This document shows positions 8,508-19,211 of a DNA stretch of 64,000 nt, piece by piece. This stretch comes from Devosia sp. (lineage in GTDB: Bacteria > Pseudomonadota > Alphaproteobacteria > Rhizobiales > Devosiaceae). The position numbers and the translations under genes are program-made. The notes beneath the pieces are model-generated. The model saw only the letters and a program-made list of their open reading frames with translations, was not told the origin of the DNA and ran no database searches. How positions within the stretch are numbered: position 1 is the first letter of the stretch; every line of letters starts with the position of its first letter. The stretch covers positions 1-64,000 of the forward strand of contig JADJPS010000023.1 in NCBI GenBank assembly GCA_016713105.1, given 5' to 3'.

Positions 8508-9158
8508 CTATAGCGGCGCGGCGCGCGCCTTCTCGATGAATTCCCGGATCAGGCCGGCATCCTTGACGCCCGGTGCCGTCTCCACGCCCGATGATACGTC
8601 CACACCCTGCGGTCGGACCATCCCGATCGCCTCGCCCACGGTCTGCGGCGACAGGCCCCCGGAGAGCATGAAGGCAAGCCCGGGGTCAAGCGCCTTGAGC
8701 AGGGTCCAGTCGAAGGGAACGCCGAGGCCCCCGGGTCGGTCGGCGCCCTTGGGCGGCTTGGCATCGAGCAGCAGCCGGTCGGCGACATCGGCATAGGCGG
8801 CAACGCCCGCGACATCGTCGGCGCCGCCGATGGACAGCGCCTTGAGGATGGCGATGCCCGCCTCGTCACGGATGGCCTCCACCCGGTGCGGCGTCTCGGG
8901 ACCGTGCAACTGGATCCAGTCGGGGGACAGCGCCGCCACCTCCATGACGCAGGAATTGTTGGGGTTGACGAGCACCACGCAGGTCTCGATCCGACCGCGT
9001 GCGGCCGAGATCAGCTCCTGCAGCATCTCGAGATCGACGTGCCGGGGGCTGCGCTCGAAGTGCATGAACCCGACCATATCCGCGCCGGCCTCGATGGCGG
9101 CTTCCAGGATCCGGGGAGTCTTGATGCCGCAGATCTTGACGATGAGGGGGTCGGCCAT
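8508..9158 (-). CDS. trpF: Phosphoribosylanthranilate isomerase
   Basis: Converts phosphoribosylanthranilate to the carboxyphenylamino-deoxyribulose phosphate in tryptophan synthesis. The general base cysteine is in the N-terminal KICGIKTP. The general acid aspartate is in LLLDAKPPKG. The phosphate-binding ends MLSGGL and GVDVSSGVE complete the TIM barrel. Length is 216 residues. It is first of the trpFBA genes here; the lapA gene ends nine bases upstream. Confidence 0.95.
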   Translation of the reverse strand: MADPLIVKICGIKTPRILEAAIEAGADMVGFMHFERSPRHVDLEMLQELISAARGRIETCVVLVNPNNSCVMEVAALSPDWIQLHGPETPHRVEAIRDEAGIAILKALSIGGADDVAGVAAYADVADRLLLDAKPPKGADRPGGLGVPFDWTLLKALDPGLAFMLSGGLSPQTVGEAIGMVRPQGVDVSSGVETAPGVKDAGLIREFIEKARAAPL

Positions 9159-9167
9159 CGGCTCTTG

Positions 9168-9518
9168 CTAGGTGGTTGGGGCGAATTCGTCGGGGCGGAG
9201 AAGGGCATTGTCCGGGGCGCGGCGCGCCACCTCGAGTTCGCGGTGCAGCCGCTCGGTTTCGCGCCGGAAGTGGCGCTCATCGCGGCGGTGCGGCCCCTGC
9301 GCGAACCAGGTGGCGATGCCGCCCAGCACAACGCCCGCCAGCAGCACGGCAAACAGCACGAGGAACATCGGCACGCCGACACCCGGCGTCGCAAGGGCCT
9401 CGGGAGGCGCCAGCGGATTGAAATTGACCACCACCAGCTGCCGGTTCGCGAGCGCAAAGACGATCATGACCGCGCACAGCGGCACCAGCACGACCCAGCC
9501 CACGACTCGTTTGATCAT
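9168..9518 (-). CDS. LapA-family small inner-membrane protein (DUF1049)
   Basis: 116 residues with two hydrophobic segments (about residues 5-23 and 48-70), followed by a basic, coiled-coil-prone tail (HRRDERHFRRETERLHRELEVARR). This is the layout of the LapA/YciS family, involved in envelope or LPS assembly in E. coli. The segment NRQLVVVNFNPL is typical. It lies between ihfB and trpF, a position commonly seen in Hyphomicrobiales. The precise role here is not known. Confidence 0.75.
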   Translation of the reverse strand: MIKRVVGWVVLVPLCAVMIVFALANRQLVVVNFNPLAPPEALATPGVGVPMFLVLFAVLLAGVVLGGIATWFAQGPHRRDERHFRRETERLHRELEVARRAPDNALLRPDEFAPTT

Positions 9519-9533
9519 GTAACTCGCTTCAGG

Positions 9534-9818
9534 TCAGCCAGCGCGGTTGATCCGTTCCCGGATCTCCTTGCCGGCCTTGAACTGGGGCACATATTTCTCG
9601 CCCACATCCACGGTTTCACCGGTCCGCGGGTTGCGCCCCACGCGGGCCGGACGGTTCTTGACCGAGAAAGCTCCAAAACCACGCAGTTCCACCCGGTCGC
9701 CCCGGGCCATCGCGTCGCCGACCTCATCAAGGATGGCATTCACGATGTTCTCGATATCGCGCTGGAACAGATGCGGATTCTCGTCGGCCAGTTTCTGCAC
9801 GAGCTCGGACTTGATCAT
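9534..9818 (-). CDS. ihfB: Integration host factor subunit beta
   Basis: DNA-bending nucleoid protein of the HU/IHF family; pairs with IhfA. The 94-residue protein starts MIKSELVQKLADENP. It contains the DNA-contacting arm RNPRTGETVDVGEKYVPQFK with the intercalating proline. An in-frame ATG at 9881 would add 21 unrelated residues, so 9818 is chosen. It follows sppA with a 38-base gap. Confidence 0.95.
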   Translation of the reverse strand: MIKSELVQKLADENPHLFQRDIENIVNAILDEVGDAMARGDRVELRGFGAFSVKNRPARVGRNPRTGETVDVGEKYVPQFKAGKEIRERINRAG

Positions 9819-9856
9819 ACCCGCCCCCGGCGCTCCTCCACTAGGATCGATGGTCT

Positions 9857-10804
9857 TCACATCACCGGCGCAGCCTGCCAAAGCGAGACCAGCCCGTCAA
9901 GCGCGATCGGTCCGCTGGCGGGCAGCCCGAGTGCGGCACGTGCGCCCTGGCCGAGCCAGCGCGACGGACTGAACCAGCCCTGATCGGGCAACGGGAAGTA
10001 GTCGAGCACCGGCAGATCGGGGGGGAGCGCCTTTTCGCCTTCGAGCCAGGCGATCGCTTCGGCTTCCCCGCCGAGCGCGTCGATCAGCCCGCTCTCCATC
10101 CCCTGCCGGCCGGTCAGGATCCGGCCATCGGCAAGGGCCAGCGCCGCCGGCCGGTCGATGCCGCGGCGCTCGGCGACGACGTCCACGAACCAGGCGAACG
10201 AATCGTCGACCAGGCGTTGCAGGCTGGCTCGCACCTCGCCCTGCATCGGCTCGCCGATGTCCGGTTCGGCCTTGAGCGGCCCGGTCTGCACCTTGTCGAA
10301 GTCCACCCCGATGGTGGCCAGCAACTTGCCCGCGTCGACATGCTGGTAGAGCACCCCGATCGAGCCCACGATCGACAGGCGCCGGGCAAAGATGCGGTCG
10401 GCGGCGATGGCGGTCATGTAGGCGGCCGACGCCCCCAGTTCGCGCACCACCGCCACCACGGGTTTCTTCGCCCGCAGCGCCGCAAGCGCCTCGTAGAGCT
10501 CCTCGCCGCCCGCCGTGGTGCCGCCCGGCGAATTGATGTCGACGATCACGGCCTTGACGCCCTCGTCGTCGGCCAGGTCGTTGAGGACCTTGAGTCGGGC
10601 CGGATCGGTGGCGATGGTGCCGACGATCCCGACGCGCGCAATGCGCTGCCCCGGGCCGGCCGTCTCGATCGCGACCCTCCCGGCGATGGCAAGCACGGCG
10701 ACGATCGCGGCGAGGATGAACAGCACCCGCCACAGCCGCCGCGAGCGCCGGAGCCTGGCATTGGCCGGAATCAGATGGGCCGGATCTCCGGATAATTCGC
10801 TCAT
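9857..10804 (-). CDS. sppA: Signal peptide peptidase SppA (S49 serine protease)
   Basis: Membrane-anchored protease that degrades cleaved signal peptides. A transmembrane segment spans about residues 25-45. The single S49 domain shows DINSPGGTTAGGEELYEAL, then the nucleophile serine in ELGASAAYMTA, and a lysine in GPLKAEPDIGEPM, consistent with the Ser-Lys dyad of the short SppA form. Length is 315 residues, normal for the single-domain type. It forms a leftward group with ihfB. Confidence 0.93.
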   Translation of the reverse strand: MSELSGDPAHLIPANARLRRSRRLWRVLFILAAIVAVLAIAGRVAIETAGPGQRIARVGIVGTIATDPARLKVLNDLADDEGVKAVIVDINSPGGTTAGGEELYEALAALRAKKPVVAVVRELGASAAYMTAIAADRIFARRLSIVGSIGVLYQHVDAGKLLATIGVDFDKVQTGPLKAEPDIGEPMQGEVRASLQRLVDDSFAWFVDVVAERRGIDRPAALALADGRILTGRQGMESGLIDALGGEAEAIAWLEGEKALPPDLPVLDYFPLPDQGWFSPSRWLGQGARAALGLPASGPIALDGLVSLWQAAPVM

Positions 10805-10872
10805 CGTCGCCTCGCGCCTCCGACAGGATGAGCCGAGGTAGCGGCGGTGCGCGGCAATTGCAAGGCGCCCGC

Positions 10873-11376
10873 TCAGTCGAGGTGCTTGACCATGTAGCGG
10901 GCAGCGGCCTCGTAGGCCAGCAGCTTGCCGTAGAGTTCGGCAGCTTCGGTCACCTCGAAGCCGTGGCGCTCCCAGAAGGGGACCGAGCCGTTGACCGCCA
11001 CCAGCGTCATGGTGCGATACCCCTCGACGCGGGCATGCTTGAGCAGCGCCGAGACGATCTGGCTCGCCGCTCCGATGCGGCGGGCGACCGGCAGCAGCGC
11101 CAGGTCATGCAGGTAGTAGGTATCGGGCTCCTCGGGCAGCCGCCCGAGCAGACTGTTGAGCGGCGGCAGCGCGCCGTAGCGCCAGGGGTGGCTGAGCACG
11201 TAGCCGACCGGCTTTTCGCCGATCTCGAGCAGGTAGCAGCCGTTGCGATAGAGCCGCTGGCGCTCGGCGAGCACCTCGCCGCTCTCGTACAAGTCGATGT
11301 GTACCGCGTCGGCGATGCCCTGTACGGCCGGCAGGTCGTAGGCGGTCAGCGCCCGCCAGGCGACATCCCTGAGCAT
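10873..11376 (-). CDS. GNAT-family N-acetyltransferase
   Basis: Predicted acetyl-CoA-dependent acetyltransferase of unknown substrate. The acetyl-CoA-binding motif region LALLPVARRIGAASQIVSALLKHARVEG is present, followed by TLVAVNGSVPFWERHGF. ATG 11376 gives 167 residues and is preceded by GGGGGGAT six bases upstream; an ATG ten codons earlier has no better site. It lies between rpsA and sppA on the same strand. Confidence 0.8.
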   Translation of the reverse strand: MLRDVAWRALTAYDLPAVQGIADAVHIDLYESGEVLAERQRLYRNGCYLLEIGEKPVGYVLSHPWRYGALPPLNSLLGRLPEEPDTYYLHDLALLPVARRIGAASQIVSALLKHARVEGYRTMTLVAVNGSVPFWERHGFEVTEAAELYGKLLAYEAAARYMVKHLD

Positions 11377-11448
11377 GAGGTATCCCCCCGAAAAGAGGGC
11401 CCGCACCGGATGGCGCGAGCCCCGAAGAGCACCAGCAGCGCTGCGAAC

Positions 11449-13125
<1,677 letters not shown>

Positions 13126-13376
13126 GGAAACAGACTGAACTGCCAAACTACTTCTCCAGTTGCGCCCGGTGGCTGGTGTTGAATGGCCCGCTGGCAATCG
13201 CCGTCAAAGGCGATCCGGTGCGCTGGCGCGCGAGCCAAGAATGATGAGATGGTTTTCCGCTGCCGGCTCTTGGAACATGCCGGGGGACTGTAGCCGCAAG
13301 GTTTGGTTTAGCAGCCTGGTCTTTGATCGTCGCCCGACCGCCGAAGTCTCAGGACTTCTGCCGACCGGGCACCAAG

Positions 13377-14009
13377 CTACGCCTTGCGCGCCATGACCCC
13401 GTCGACAATGGCGACGGCTGCGCGGAGTGCGGCCTCTATATCGAGAAGCGTTGTGTCCAGCAAGTGGGCATCGGGCGCCGGGTAGAAGCCGCCATTGGGG
13501 TTGGCCATGTCGCGGGCATCCCGCTCCTCGATCTGGTGATAGAGGGCATAGCGGTCGACCGGCAGGCCGCGCGCCTCGAGCTGGCGGGCCCGCCGCTCCA
13601 TGCGCGCCTTGGAGTCGGCCACGATGAACAGCTTCACGTCGGCTTCGGGGGCGATGCGGGTTCCGATGTCGCGCCCGTCGAGCACTGCGCCCCCCGGCTG
13701 CAGCGCGAAGCGGCGCTGCAGGTCGAACAGCGCTGACCGTACCTCGGCGATGACCGCCACCTTGCTGGCGAGCACCCCGATCTCGGCCCCGGACAACTCG
13801 GTGCCATCGAACCCCGTGCCGCTGATGGCGCGCGCGGCCCGGATCGCCGCGGCCTCGAACCCGGGCTGCCCCTCGAGGGCCGCGACCGACCTGCCGACTG
13901 CACGGTACAGCAGGCCCGTGTCGAGGTGCGGCAGGCCGTAGTGCCGCGCGAGACCCGCCGCCAGCGTCCCCTTGCCGGAGGCCGCCGGGCCATCCACCGC
14001 GATGATCAT
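13377..14009 (-). CDS. cmk: Cytidylate kinase
   Basis: Phosphorylates CMP and dCMP with ATP. The P-loop GPAASGKGTLA is at residues 6-16, followed by LDTGLLYRAVG and the conserved LDGRDIGTRIAPEADVKLFIVA. The basic LID-like segment RMERRARQLEARG and ALYHQIEERDARD follow. ATG 14009 is chosen because GGAG lies just upstream; ATG 14021 would add four residues. Length is 210 residues. It lies upstream of rpsA. Confidence 0.95.
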   Translation of the reverse strand: MIIAVDGPAASGKGTLAAGLARHYGLPHLDTGLLYRAVGRSVAALEGQPGFEAAAIRAARAISGTGFDGTELSGAEIGVLASKVAVIAEVRSALFDLQRRFALQPGGAVLDGRDIGTRIAPEADVKLFIVADSKARMERRARQLEARGLPVDRYALYHQIEERDARDMANPNGGFYPAPDAHLLDTTLLDIEAALRAAVAIVDGVMARKA

Positions 14010-14191
14010 GCCGTTCTCCATCTCTGCCGGCTTGCCTATCATGGAGCATTCCGCCGCCGCCAGCACCCCGTCCCGCCACCCCCGCCGACCGGTGCGCGCA
14101 TCGCCGCATTTTGGGTTTGACAGGACCGGGCTTTCCTCCTAACCGGACGGTTCCCAGCGGGGGAGCCCCCGCGTTTCCAATGAGGAAGCAA

Positions 14192-14596
14192 TTGGCCAAG
14201 GACGAACGCGGTAGCAAGCGGGAAGACCCCGATACCGGCAAGAAGTTCTACGACCTGAACAAGGATCCGATCGTTTCGCCCTATACCGGCAAATCCTATC
14301 CGCGCTCCTATTTCGATCAGACCGTGCTCGCCAAGATCAAGGCGGCGCCCGAGCCTGACGAGGACGACGAGGAAGTCGAGGTCGAGGAAGCCGCCCAGCC
14401 GGGCGCTCCCGAGATCGTCTCGCTCGAGGACGCGGATGCCGAGGAAGCCGGTGCCGAAGGCGAGGTGATCCCCGACGTCGAGGAAATCGAGGACGTCGAG
14501 GATCTCGGTGACGACGACGCCGACGTCTTCCTCGAGGAAGACGAGGACGAAGACGAGGACCTCGATTTCGACGTCGGCAGCGGCGACGAGCGGTAA
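14192..14596 (+). CDS. TIGR02300/FYDLN-acid domain protein
   Basis: Small alphaproteobacterial protein of unknown function. The first 45 residues carry the family core KKFYDLNKDPIVSPYTGKSYP. The rest is an extremely acidic tail of Asp/Glu runs, ending DFDVGSGDER. The preferred start is the TTG at 14192: GAGGA sits five bases before it, and the product then opens MAKDERGSKR, as in relatives. The in-frame ATGs at 14180 and 14111 give N-termini unlike the family. It is read rightward, divergent from cmk and just upstream of tRNA-Ala. Confidence 0.85.
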   Translation: MAKDERGSKREDPDTGKKFYDLNKDPIVSPYTGKSYPRSYFDQTVLAKIKAAPEPDEDDEEVEVEEAAQPGAPEIVSLEDADAEEAGAEGEVIPDVEEIEDVEDLGDDDADVFLEEDEDEDEDLDFDVGSGDER

Positions 14597-14751
14597 ACCC
14601 CGCGAGACCGCGGCACTCACGAAAATGCCCCTTGCATGCGCGGGGCCAAGTGGGTAGACAGCACCGCGCCTCGACGGGTTCGCCCGCCGCAGCGCAACAA
14701 TCCCAAGGCACGGGGGACCGTGCCACCGGACGTGACCCTATGGGTCTGGCT

Positions 14752-14827
<76 letters not shown>

Positions 14828-15636
14828 ATTCCCGCCGCGCGGCACTGATCCGTCGATCGGTCTGCCGCGGCGACCAGGACTGTCTCCCCAGTGTTGACCG
14901 AACCAGAGCTCGGTGCGCCATCCGGACCGGACAGCGGGCGTGCGATGGCGTCCGGCCGCCACGCGGCGCCGGAATTCGGGGCAGTTGGGCGGGTCCGGCG
15001 CGGTTTGGCCACGCGGGTAGTCCGCAGTTTATGAACGACCCCCGAACGTCCCGGCCAGCCGTCCGTACGCGACCGCGCCTGTGCCGGGAACCGAAGCAGT
15101 ATCGCACAGCCCGGCGCGGCGGGGATAACTCGGGGCAAGTTGCGGTCCTTCGGTCCCCGACAACCGGCAAGTAACGGCGCCGTGATGACGCGCCGGACAG
15201 GGCCCGCGACGCCCGCGGCGCGCGGCGACGACTGGCGCGAACGGCCCGGCGACTGCGGCGCAGCAGGCCGGCGATGGTTCCCGGCGAGTACAGCGGTGCT
15301 CTCGCCATTATTTGATATTGAATTAATTCCGAACCATGACAGTATCATCAGTAAGCTTCCGCTCCCCCGGCTGCATTCCCAAATTCAATCGCGAGGTCCG
15401 GAGGCTGCGCCGGATGCCCGTGCGGTCCCTCATGACGACGGGCATCCGGTTTGCGCGTGGCGCCGACGACACCGACCCCCGGTCGCCGGGCAAGCGCCTT
15501 CAGCAGCGCCGCGACTGCGACTGCGACTGTCCACGCCGCTCGACGGCGTCGATAGGGAGGCGGGGGCGCCTGAGAGAGGGGAGTCATCAACAGGCCGGCG
15601 ACTGAGGTACCCGCTGCTGCGAGTGCGACCCGTCCG
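14828..15636. other. Gene-free stretch between tRNA-Ala and lepA
   Basis: About 800 bases downstream of tRNA-Ala and downstream of lepA, which is convergent. Short open frames (for example an 80-codon leftward frame at 15348-15590) lack ribosome sites and recognisable products. An AT-richer island lies near 15308-15350. I see no tRNA, repeat array or clear terminator. Confidence 0.35.
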
Positions 15637-17442
15637 CTACTCGTCCCCCATCTTCAGCGCCTGGATGAACGCTTCCTGCGGGATCTCGACGCTGCCGAAC
15701 TGGCGCATGCGCTTCTTGCCGGCCTTCTGCTTTTCGAGCAGCTTGCGCTTGCGCGTCGCATCGCCGCCATAGCACTTGGCCGTCACGTCCTTGCGCATGG
15801 CGCGCACGGTTTCCCGGGCGATGATCTTGCCGCCGATGGCGGCCTGGATGGGGATGACGAACAGGTGCGGCGGGATCAGCTCCTTGAGCTTTTCGCACAT
15901 CTGCCGGCCGCGGCTTTCGGCGGCGTTGCGGTGCACCAGCATGGATAGCGCGTCGACCGGCTCGGCATTGACGAGGATGGTGAGCTTGACCAGGTCGCCT
16001 TCGCGATAATCGCCCAGCGTGTAGTCGAAGCTGGCATAGCCCTTCGACATCGATTTCAGCCGGTCGTAGAAATCGAACACCACTTCGTTGAGCGGCAGAT
16101 CGTATTCGATCATCGCGCGGTTGCCGACATAGGTCATGTTGCGCTGGATGCCGCGCCGGTCCTGGCAGAGCTTGAGGATCGAGCCCAGGTACTCGTCCGG
16201 GGTGAGGATGGTCGCCTTGATCCAGGGCTCGGCGATGTGGTCGATGCGCACCACGTCCGGCAGGTCGGCCGGATTGTGCAGCAGCGCCATCTCGCCATTG
16301 GTCAGGTGCACCTCGTACACCACCGAAGGGGCGGTGGCGATCAGATCGAGATCGAACTCGCGCGCCAGCCGCTCCTGGATGATCTCGAGGTGGAGCAGCC
16401 CCAGGAACCCGCAACGGAAGCCGAAGCCGAGCGCCGCCGAGGTCTCCATCTCGAAGCTGAACGAGGCATCGTTGAGCCTGAGCTTGCCCATCGCCTCGCG
16501 CAGCGCCTCGAAATCGGAAGCATCGACCGGGAACAGGCCGCAGAACACCACCGGCTGCGCCGGGCGGAAGCCGGCGAGTGCGGTGGCGGTGGGGCGCCGG
16601 TCGTCGGTGATGGTATCGCCGACATTGGTATCGGCCACCTGCTTGATCGAGGCGGTGAAGAAGCCGATCTCGCCCGGCCCGAGTTCGGCGACATCGACCA
16701 GCTTGGGCGTGAACACGCCCACCCGGTCGAGCTCGTAGGTGGCATTGGCATTCATCATCCGGATCTTCTGGCCCTTGCGCACGGTGCCATCGACGACGCG
16801 GATCAGCACCACGACGCCCAGATAGGTGTCGTACCAGCTGTCGACCAGCAGCGCCTTGAGCGGCGCCTGGATGTCGCCCTTGGGCGCCGGCAGGCGATGC
16901 ACGATCGCCTCGAGCACGGTGTCGATGCCGAGCCCGGTCTTGGCGCTGATCTCGAGCGCGTCCGAGGCATCGAGCCCGATGACGTCCTCGATCTGCTGCT
17001 TGACGCGGCCGATGTCGGCGGCGGGAAGATCCACCTTGTTGAGCACGGGGACGATCTCGTGATCGACCTCCATGGCGTGGTAGACATTGGCGAGGGTCTG
17101 CGCCTCGACCCCCTGGCTCGCATCGACGACCAGCAGGCTGCCCTCGACGGCGGCGAGCGAGCGGTTCACCTCATAGGCGAAGTCCACGTGGCCGGGCGTG
17201 TCGATGAGGTTGAGGACGTAGGTCTCGCCGTTCTGCGCGGTGTAGTTGAGCCGCACCGTCTGCGCCTTGATGGTGATGCCGCGCTCGCGCTCGATATCCA
17301 TCGAGTCGAGCACCTGCTCCTTCATCTCGCGCGCCTCGAGCCCGCCGGTCAGCTGGATCAGCCGGTCGGCGAGGGTCGACTTGCCATGGTCGATATGGGC
17401 GACGATGGAGAAATTGCGGATGTGATCGAGGGGAACGGCCAT
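15637..17442 (-). CDS. lepA: Elongation factor 4 (LepA), translational GTPase
   Basis: Ribosome-bound GTPase affecting back-translocation and 30S biogenesis. The G motifs are intact: AHIDHGKST at residues 15-23, DTPGHVDF, and NKVDLP. LepA-specific C-terminal signatures are present (VGNRAMIEYDLPLNEVVFDFYDRLKSMSKGYASFDY and KCYGGDATRKRKLLEKQKAGKKRMR). Length is 601 residues, normal. It stands alone, convergent with the tRNA region. Confidence 0.97.
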   Translation of the reverse strand: MAVPLDHIRNFSIVAHIDHGKSTLADRLIQLTGGLEAREMKEQVLDSMDIERERGITIKAQTVRLNYTAQNGETYVLNLIDTPGHVDFAYEVNRSLAAVEGSLLVVDASQGVEAQTLANVYHAMEVDHEIVPVLNKVDLPAADIGRVKQQIEDVIGLDASDALEISAKTGLGIDTVLEAIVHRLPAPKGDIQAPLKALLVDSWYDTYLGVVVLIRVVDGTVRKGQKIRMMNANATYELDRVGVFTPKLVDVAELGPGEIGFFTASIKQVADTNVGDTITDDRRPTATALAGFRPAQPVVFCGLFPVDASDFEALREAMGKLRLNDASFSFEMETSAALGFGFRCGFLGLLHLEIIQERLAREFDLDLIATAPSVVYEVHLTNGEMALLHNPADLPDVVRIDHIAEPWIKATILTPDEYLGSILKLCQDRRGIQRNMTYVGNRAMIEYDLPLNEVVFDFYDRLKSMSKGYASFDYTLGDYREGDLVKLTILVNAEPVDALSMLVHRNAAESRGRQMCEKLKELIPPHLFVIPIQAAIGGKIIARETVRAMRKDVTAKCYGGDATRKRKLLEKQKAGKKRMRQFGSVEIPQEAFIQALKMGDE

Positions 17443-17534
17443 GCATCTTCCGGGAGTTCGCGCGCGCTGCGCCGACAGCCGGCTGATAGCAGAGCCTTGC
17501 CCCCCGGGGTAGATGGTTTATCGGCGGTTAACCG

Positions 17535-17864
17535 TCAGCGCAGGCAGTAGAAGCCGGGGACTCCGCCGCCCGAACTGACGGTGCAGTTGGGGTGGTGCGC
17601 CGAAGGGTAGCGGTAGATCCAGTAGTCGGTGCCGAACATGCGGTAGACGCAGACCAGCGCCGGATTGCGGCCGATGACCTCGATCCGGAGCTCGCGCGGG
17701 CGCGAGGACTGCGTGGTGGCGATCCACTCGGAACTGCCGGTGTGGCTGACCCGCGCCTCGGCATTGTCGGGGCAGGTGTGGAACTCGCTGTCCGCGGCCT
17801 GTGCGGGCAGCGGGGCGGCAAGCAGGCTGGCGACGAGGGCCAGGATGGGCAGGGCGTGACGCAT
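17535..17864 (-). CDS. Small secreted cysteine-containing protein of unknown function
   Basis: 109 residues. A clear signal peptide (MRHALPILALVASLLAAPLPAQA) precedes the mature domain starting ADSEFHTCPDN. The mature part has four cysteines (HTCPD, LVCVY, PNCTV, FYCLR), enough for two disulfides in the periplasm. A strong ribosome site GAGGAG lies seven bases before the ATG. I do not recognise the family. Confidence 0.75.
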   Translation of the reverse strand: MRHALPILALVASLLAAPLPAQAADSEFHTCPDNAEARVSHTGSSEWIATTQSSRPRELRIEVIGRNPALVCVYRMFGTDYWIYRYPSAHHPNCTVSSGGGVPGFYCLR

Positions 17865-17972
17865 AGCAACTCTCCTCGGGTGCCGGATCGGGCGGCGTGG
17901 GAGCAGAATTGCCGTCGGGCCGTGAACCGGAACTGAACGCGATGCGGCGGAAACCCCAATCGCACCAGTTGG

Positions 17973-18143
17973 TTAACGGGAGTTGAGCGGCCGCGGCGCG
18001 GCGCCGTCCTCGCAGCACGGGTGCCAGACCGGCAGGTCGGCCAGGTCGCGGGCGCTCATCCGGCCGATCGGATCGGCCACGTCGGGCGCTTCGACGACGA
18101 AGGCGGAGAGGACGGACCGGAGCCAGGTGAAGATTTTGTCCAT
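17973..18143 (-). CDS. Small protein of unknown function, divergent from a GcvA-like regulator
   Basis: 56 residues beginning MDKIFTWLRSVLSAF and ending with arginine/proline-rich residues after a CC pair (HPCCEDG). AAGGAG stands seven bases before the ATG, which favours this start over one 23 codons upstream. The amphipathic N-terminus could contact membrane. It shares its upstream region with the LysR gene at 18241, so it may be that regulator's target. No family recognised. Confidence 0.6.
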   Translation of the reverse strand: MDKIFTWLRSVLSAFVVEAPDVADPIGRMSARDLADLPVWHPCCEDGAAPRPLNSR

Positions 18144-18240
18144 CTCGGTTGCTCCTTTCCTGCTTGAATTGAGCTGGTTATCGGCGAAACGACAGTGGCT
18201 GACAATCGACAAGAGGTGGCTCGCGATATAGATTATCTAC

Positions 18241-19173
18241 ATGCCCAGCGTCTTCCCCATCCCCCTCAATGCCATCCGCGCCATCGAGACCGTGGCGCGG
18301 CGCGGCGCGCTGGCGCCGGCTGCCGAGGAACTGGGCGTGACGCCGGGGGCGGTCAGCCAGCACCTGCGCCGCGCCGAGGAGCGGCTCGGGCACGAGCTGT
18401 TCGAGCGCACGCCGCAGGGGTTGAGACCGACCCCGGCCCTGCGCCAGATCCTGCCGCAACTGAGTGCCGGGTTCACGCAGCTGGCCGATGCGCTCGCCAC
18501 GCTCCGCCAGGGTGACGAGCACGTGCTGACGCTGACCGTGGGCAGCGTCTTCGCCTCGCGCTGGCTGGTGTGGCGGCTGGGCAAGTTCTCCGCGCTCCAT
18601 CCCGAGATCGAGGTGCGGCTGGTGGTCACCGGCCAGATGATCGAACTCGCCCATTCCGACATCGACTGCGCCATCCGCTTCGGCCGCGGCAACTGGCCGG
18701 GGGTCGGCGCCGAGCGGATCGGCGGTGCCCGCTTCAGCCCGGTGGCCGCCCCGCCGATCGCCGCGCGGCTCGAGACCCCGGCCGACCTGGCGCTGGTGCC
18801 GATCATCCGCGACACCGCCTCGATGCTGAGCTGGACCGACTGGTGCGCGGCGGCGGGCATCGCGCCGCTCGACATCGCCGGACCGCGCTACGACGATCCG
18901 GCGCTCGCCTTCGATGCGGCGATCTCGGAGCAGGGCGTGCTGCTGGCGGTCGACATGATGTCGGCCGATGCGGTGAGCGACGGCCGGCTGATGCGGCCCT
19001 TCGCGATCTCCCTCGAGAGTGATCTGGGCTACTGGTTCGTCACCCGCGCGGGGCGGCGGGAGCCGAAGAAGACCCGGCTGTTCCGCGACTGGCTGCGCGC
19101 CGAAGTGCCGGATTCGGCCGAGGGCTACGTGGCCCAGGTGAAGCGGAGGCGCTTGCCGGCGGCCGGACAGTAG
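18241..19173 (+). CDS. LysR-family transcriptional regulator, GcvA-like
   Basis: 310 residues. The N-terminal winged helix-turn-helix opens LNAIRAIETVARRGALAPAAEELGVTPGAVSQHLRRAEERLGHELFERT, the GcvA/AmpR-type pattern. The effector domain follows (TVGSVFASRWLVWRLGKFSALHPEIEVRLV). The effector is unknown. It is divergent from the small gene at 17973-18143 and immediately upstream of the iron control element and mbfA. Confidence 0.9.
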   Translation: MPSVFPIPLNAIRAIETVARRGALAPAAEELGVTPGAVSQHLRRAEERLGHELFERTPQGLRPTPALRQILPQLSAGFTQLADALATLRQGDEHVLTLTVGSVFASRWLVWRLGKFSALHPEIEVRLVVTGQMIELAHSDIDCAIRFGRGNWPGVGAERIGGARFSPVAAPPIAARLETPADLALVPIIRDTASMLSWTDWCAAAGIAPLDIAGPRYDDPALAFDAAISEQGVLLAVDMMSADAVSDGRLMRPFAISLESDLGYWFVTRAGRREPKKTRLFRDWLRAEVPDSAEGYVAQVKRRRLPAAGQ

Positions 19174-19192
19174 ATTAGAATAGTTCTAATCT
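19172..19192. promoter_or_regulatory. Perfect iron control element (Irr/ICE box) upstream of mbfA
   Basis: A 9-bp perfect inverted repeat around a TAG centre; its core is TTAGAATAGTTCTAA, which matches the ICE consensus TTAGAA-N3-TTCTAA bound by the haem-dependent regulator Irr in Hyphomicrobiales. It begins inside the LysR stop codon and ends 20 bases before the mbfA start, where a bound regulator would block transcription initiation or elongation. Known mbfA genes of rhizobia and Agrobacterium are under Irr control. Confidence 0.85.
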
Positions 19193-19211
19193 ATGAGGCC
19201 AGGCCACCATC

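Noticed and set aside
15348..15590. Leftward 80-codon frame with a hydrophobic stretch between tRNA-Ala and lepA
   Set aside because: No ribosome site and no family resemblance; the hydrophobic run is short and could be chance.
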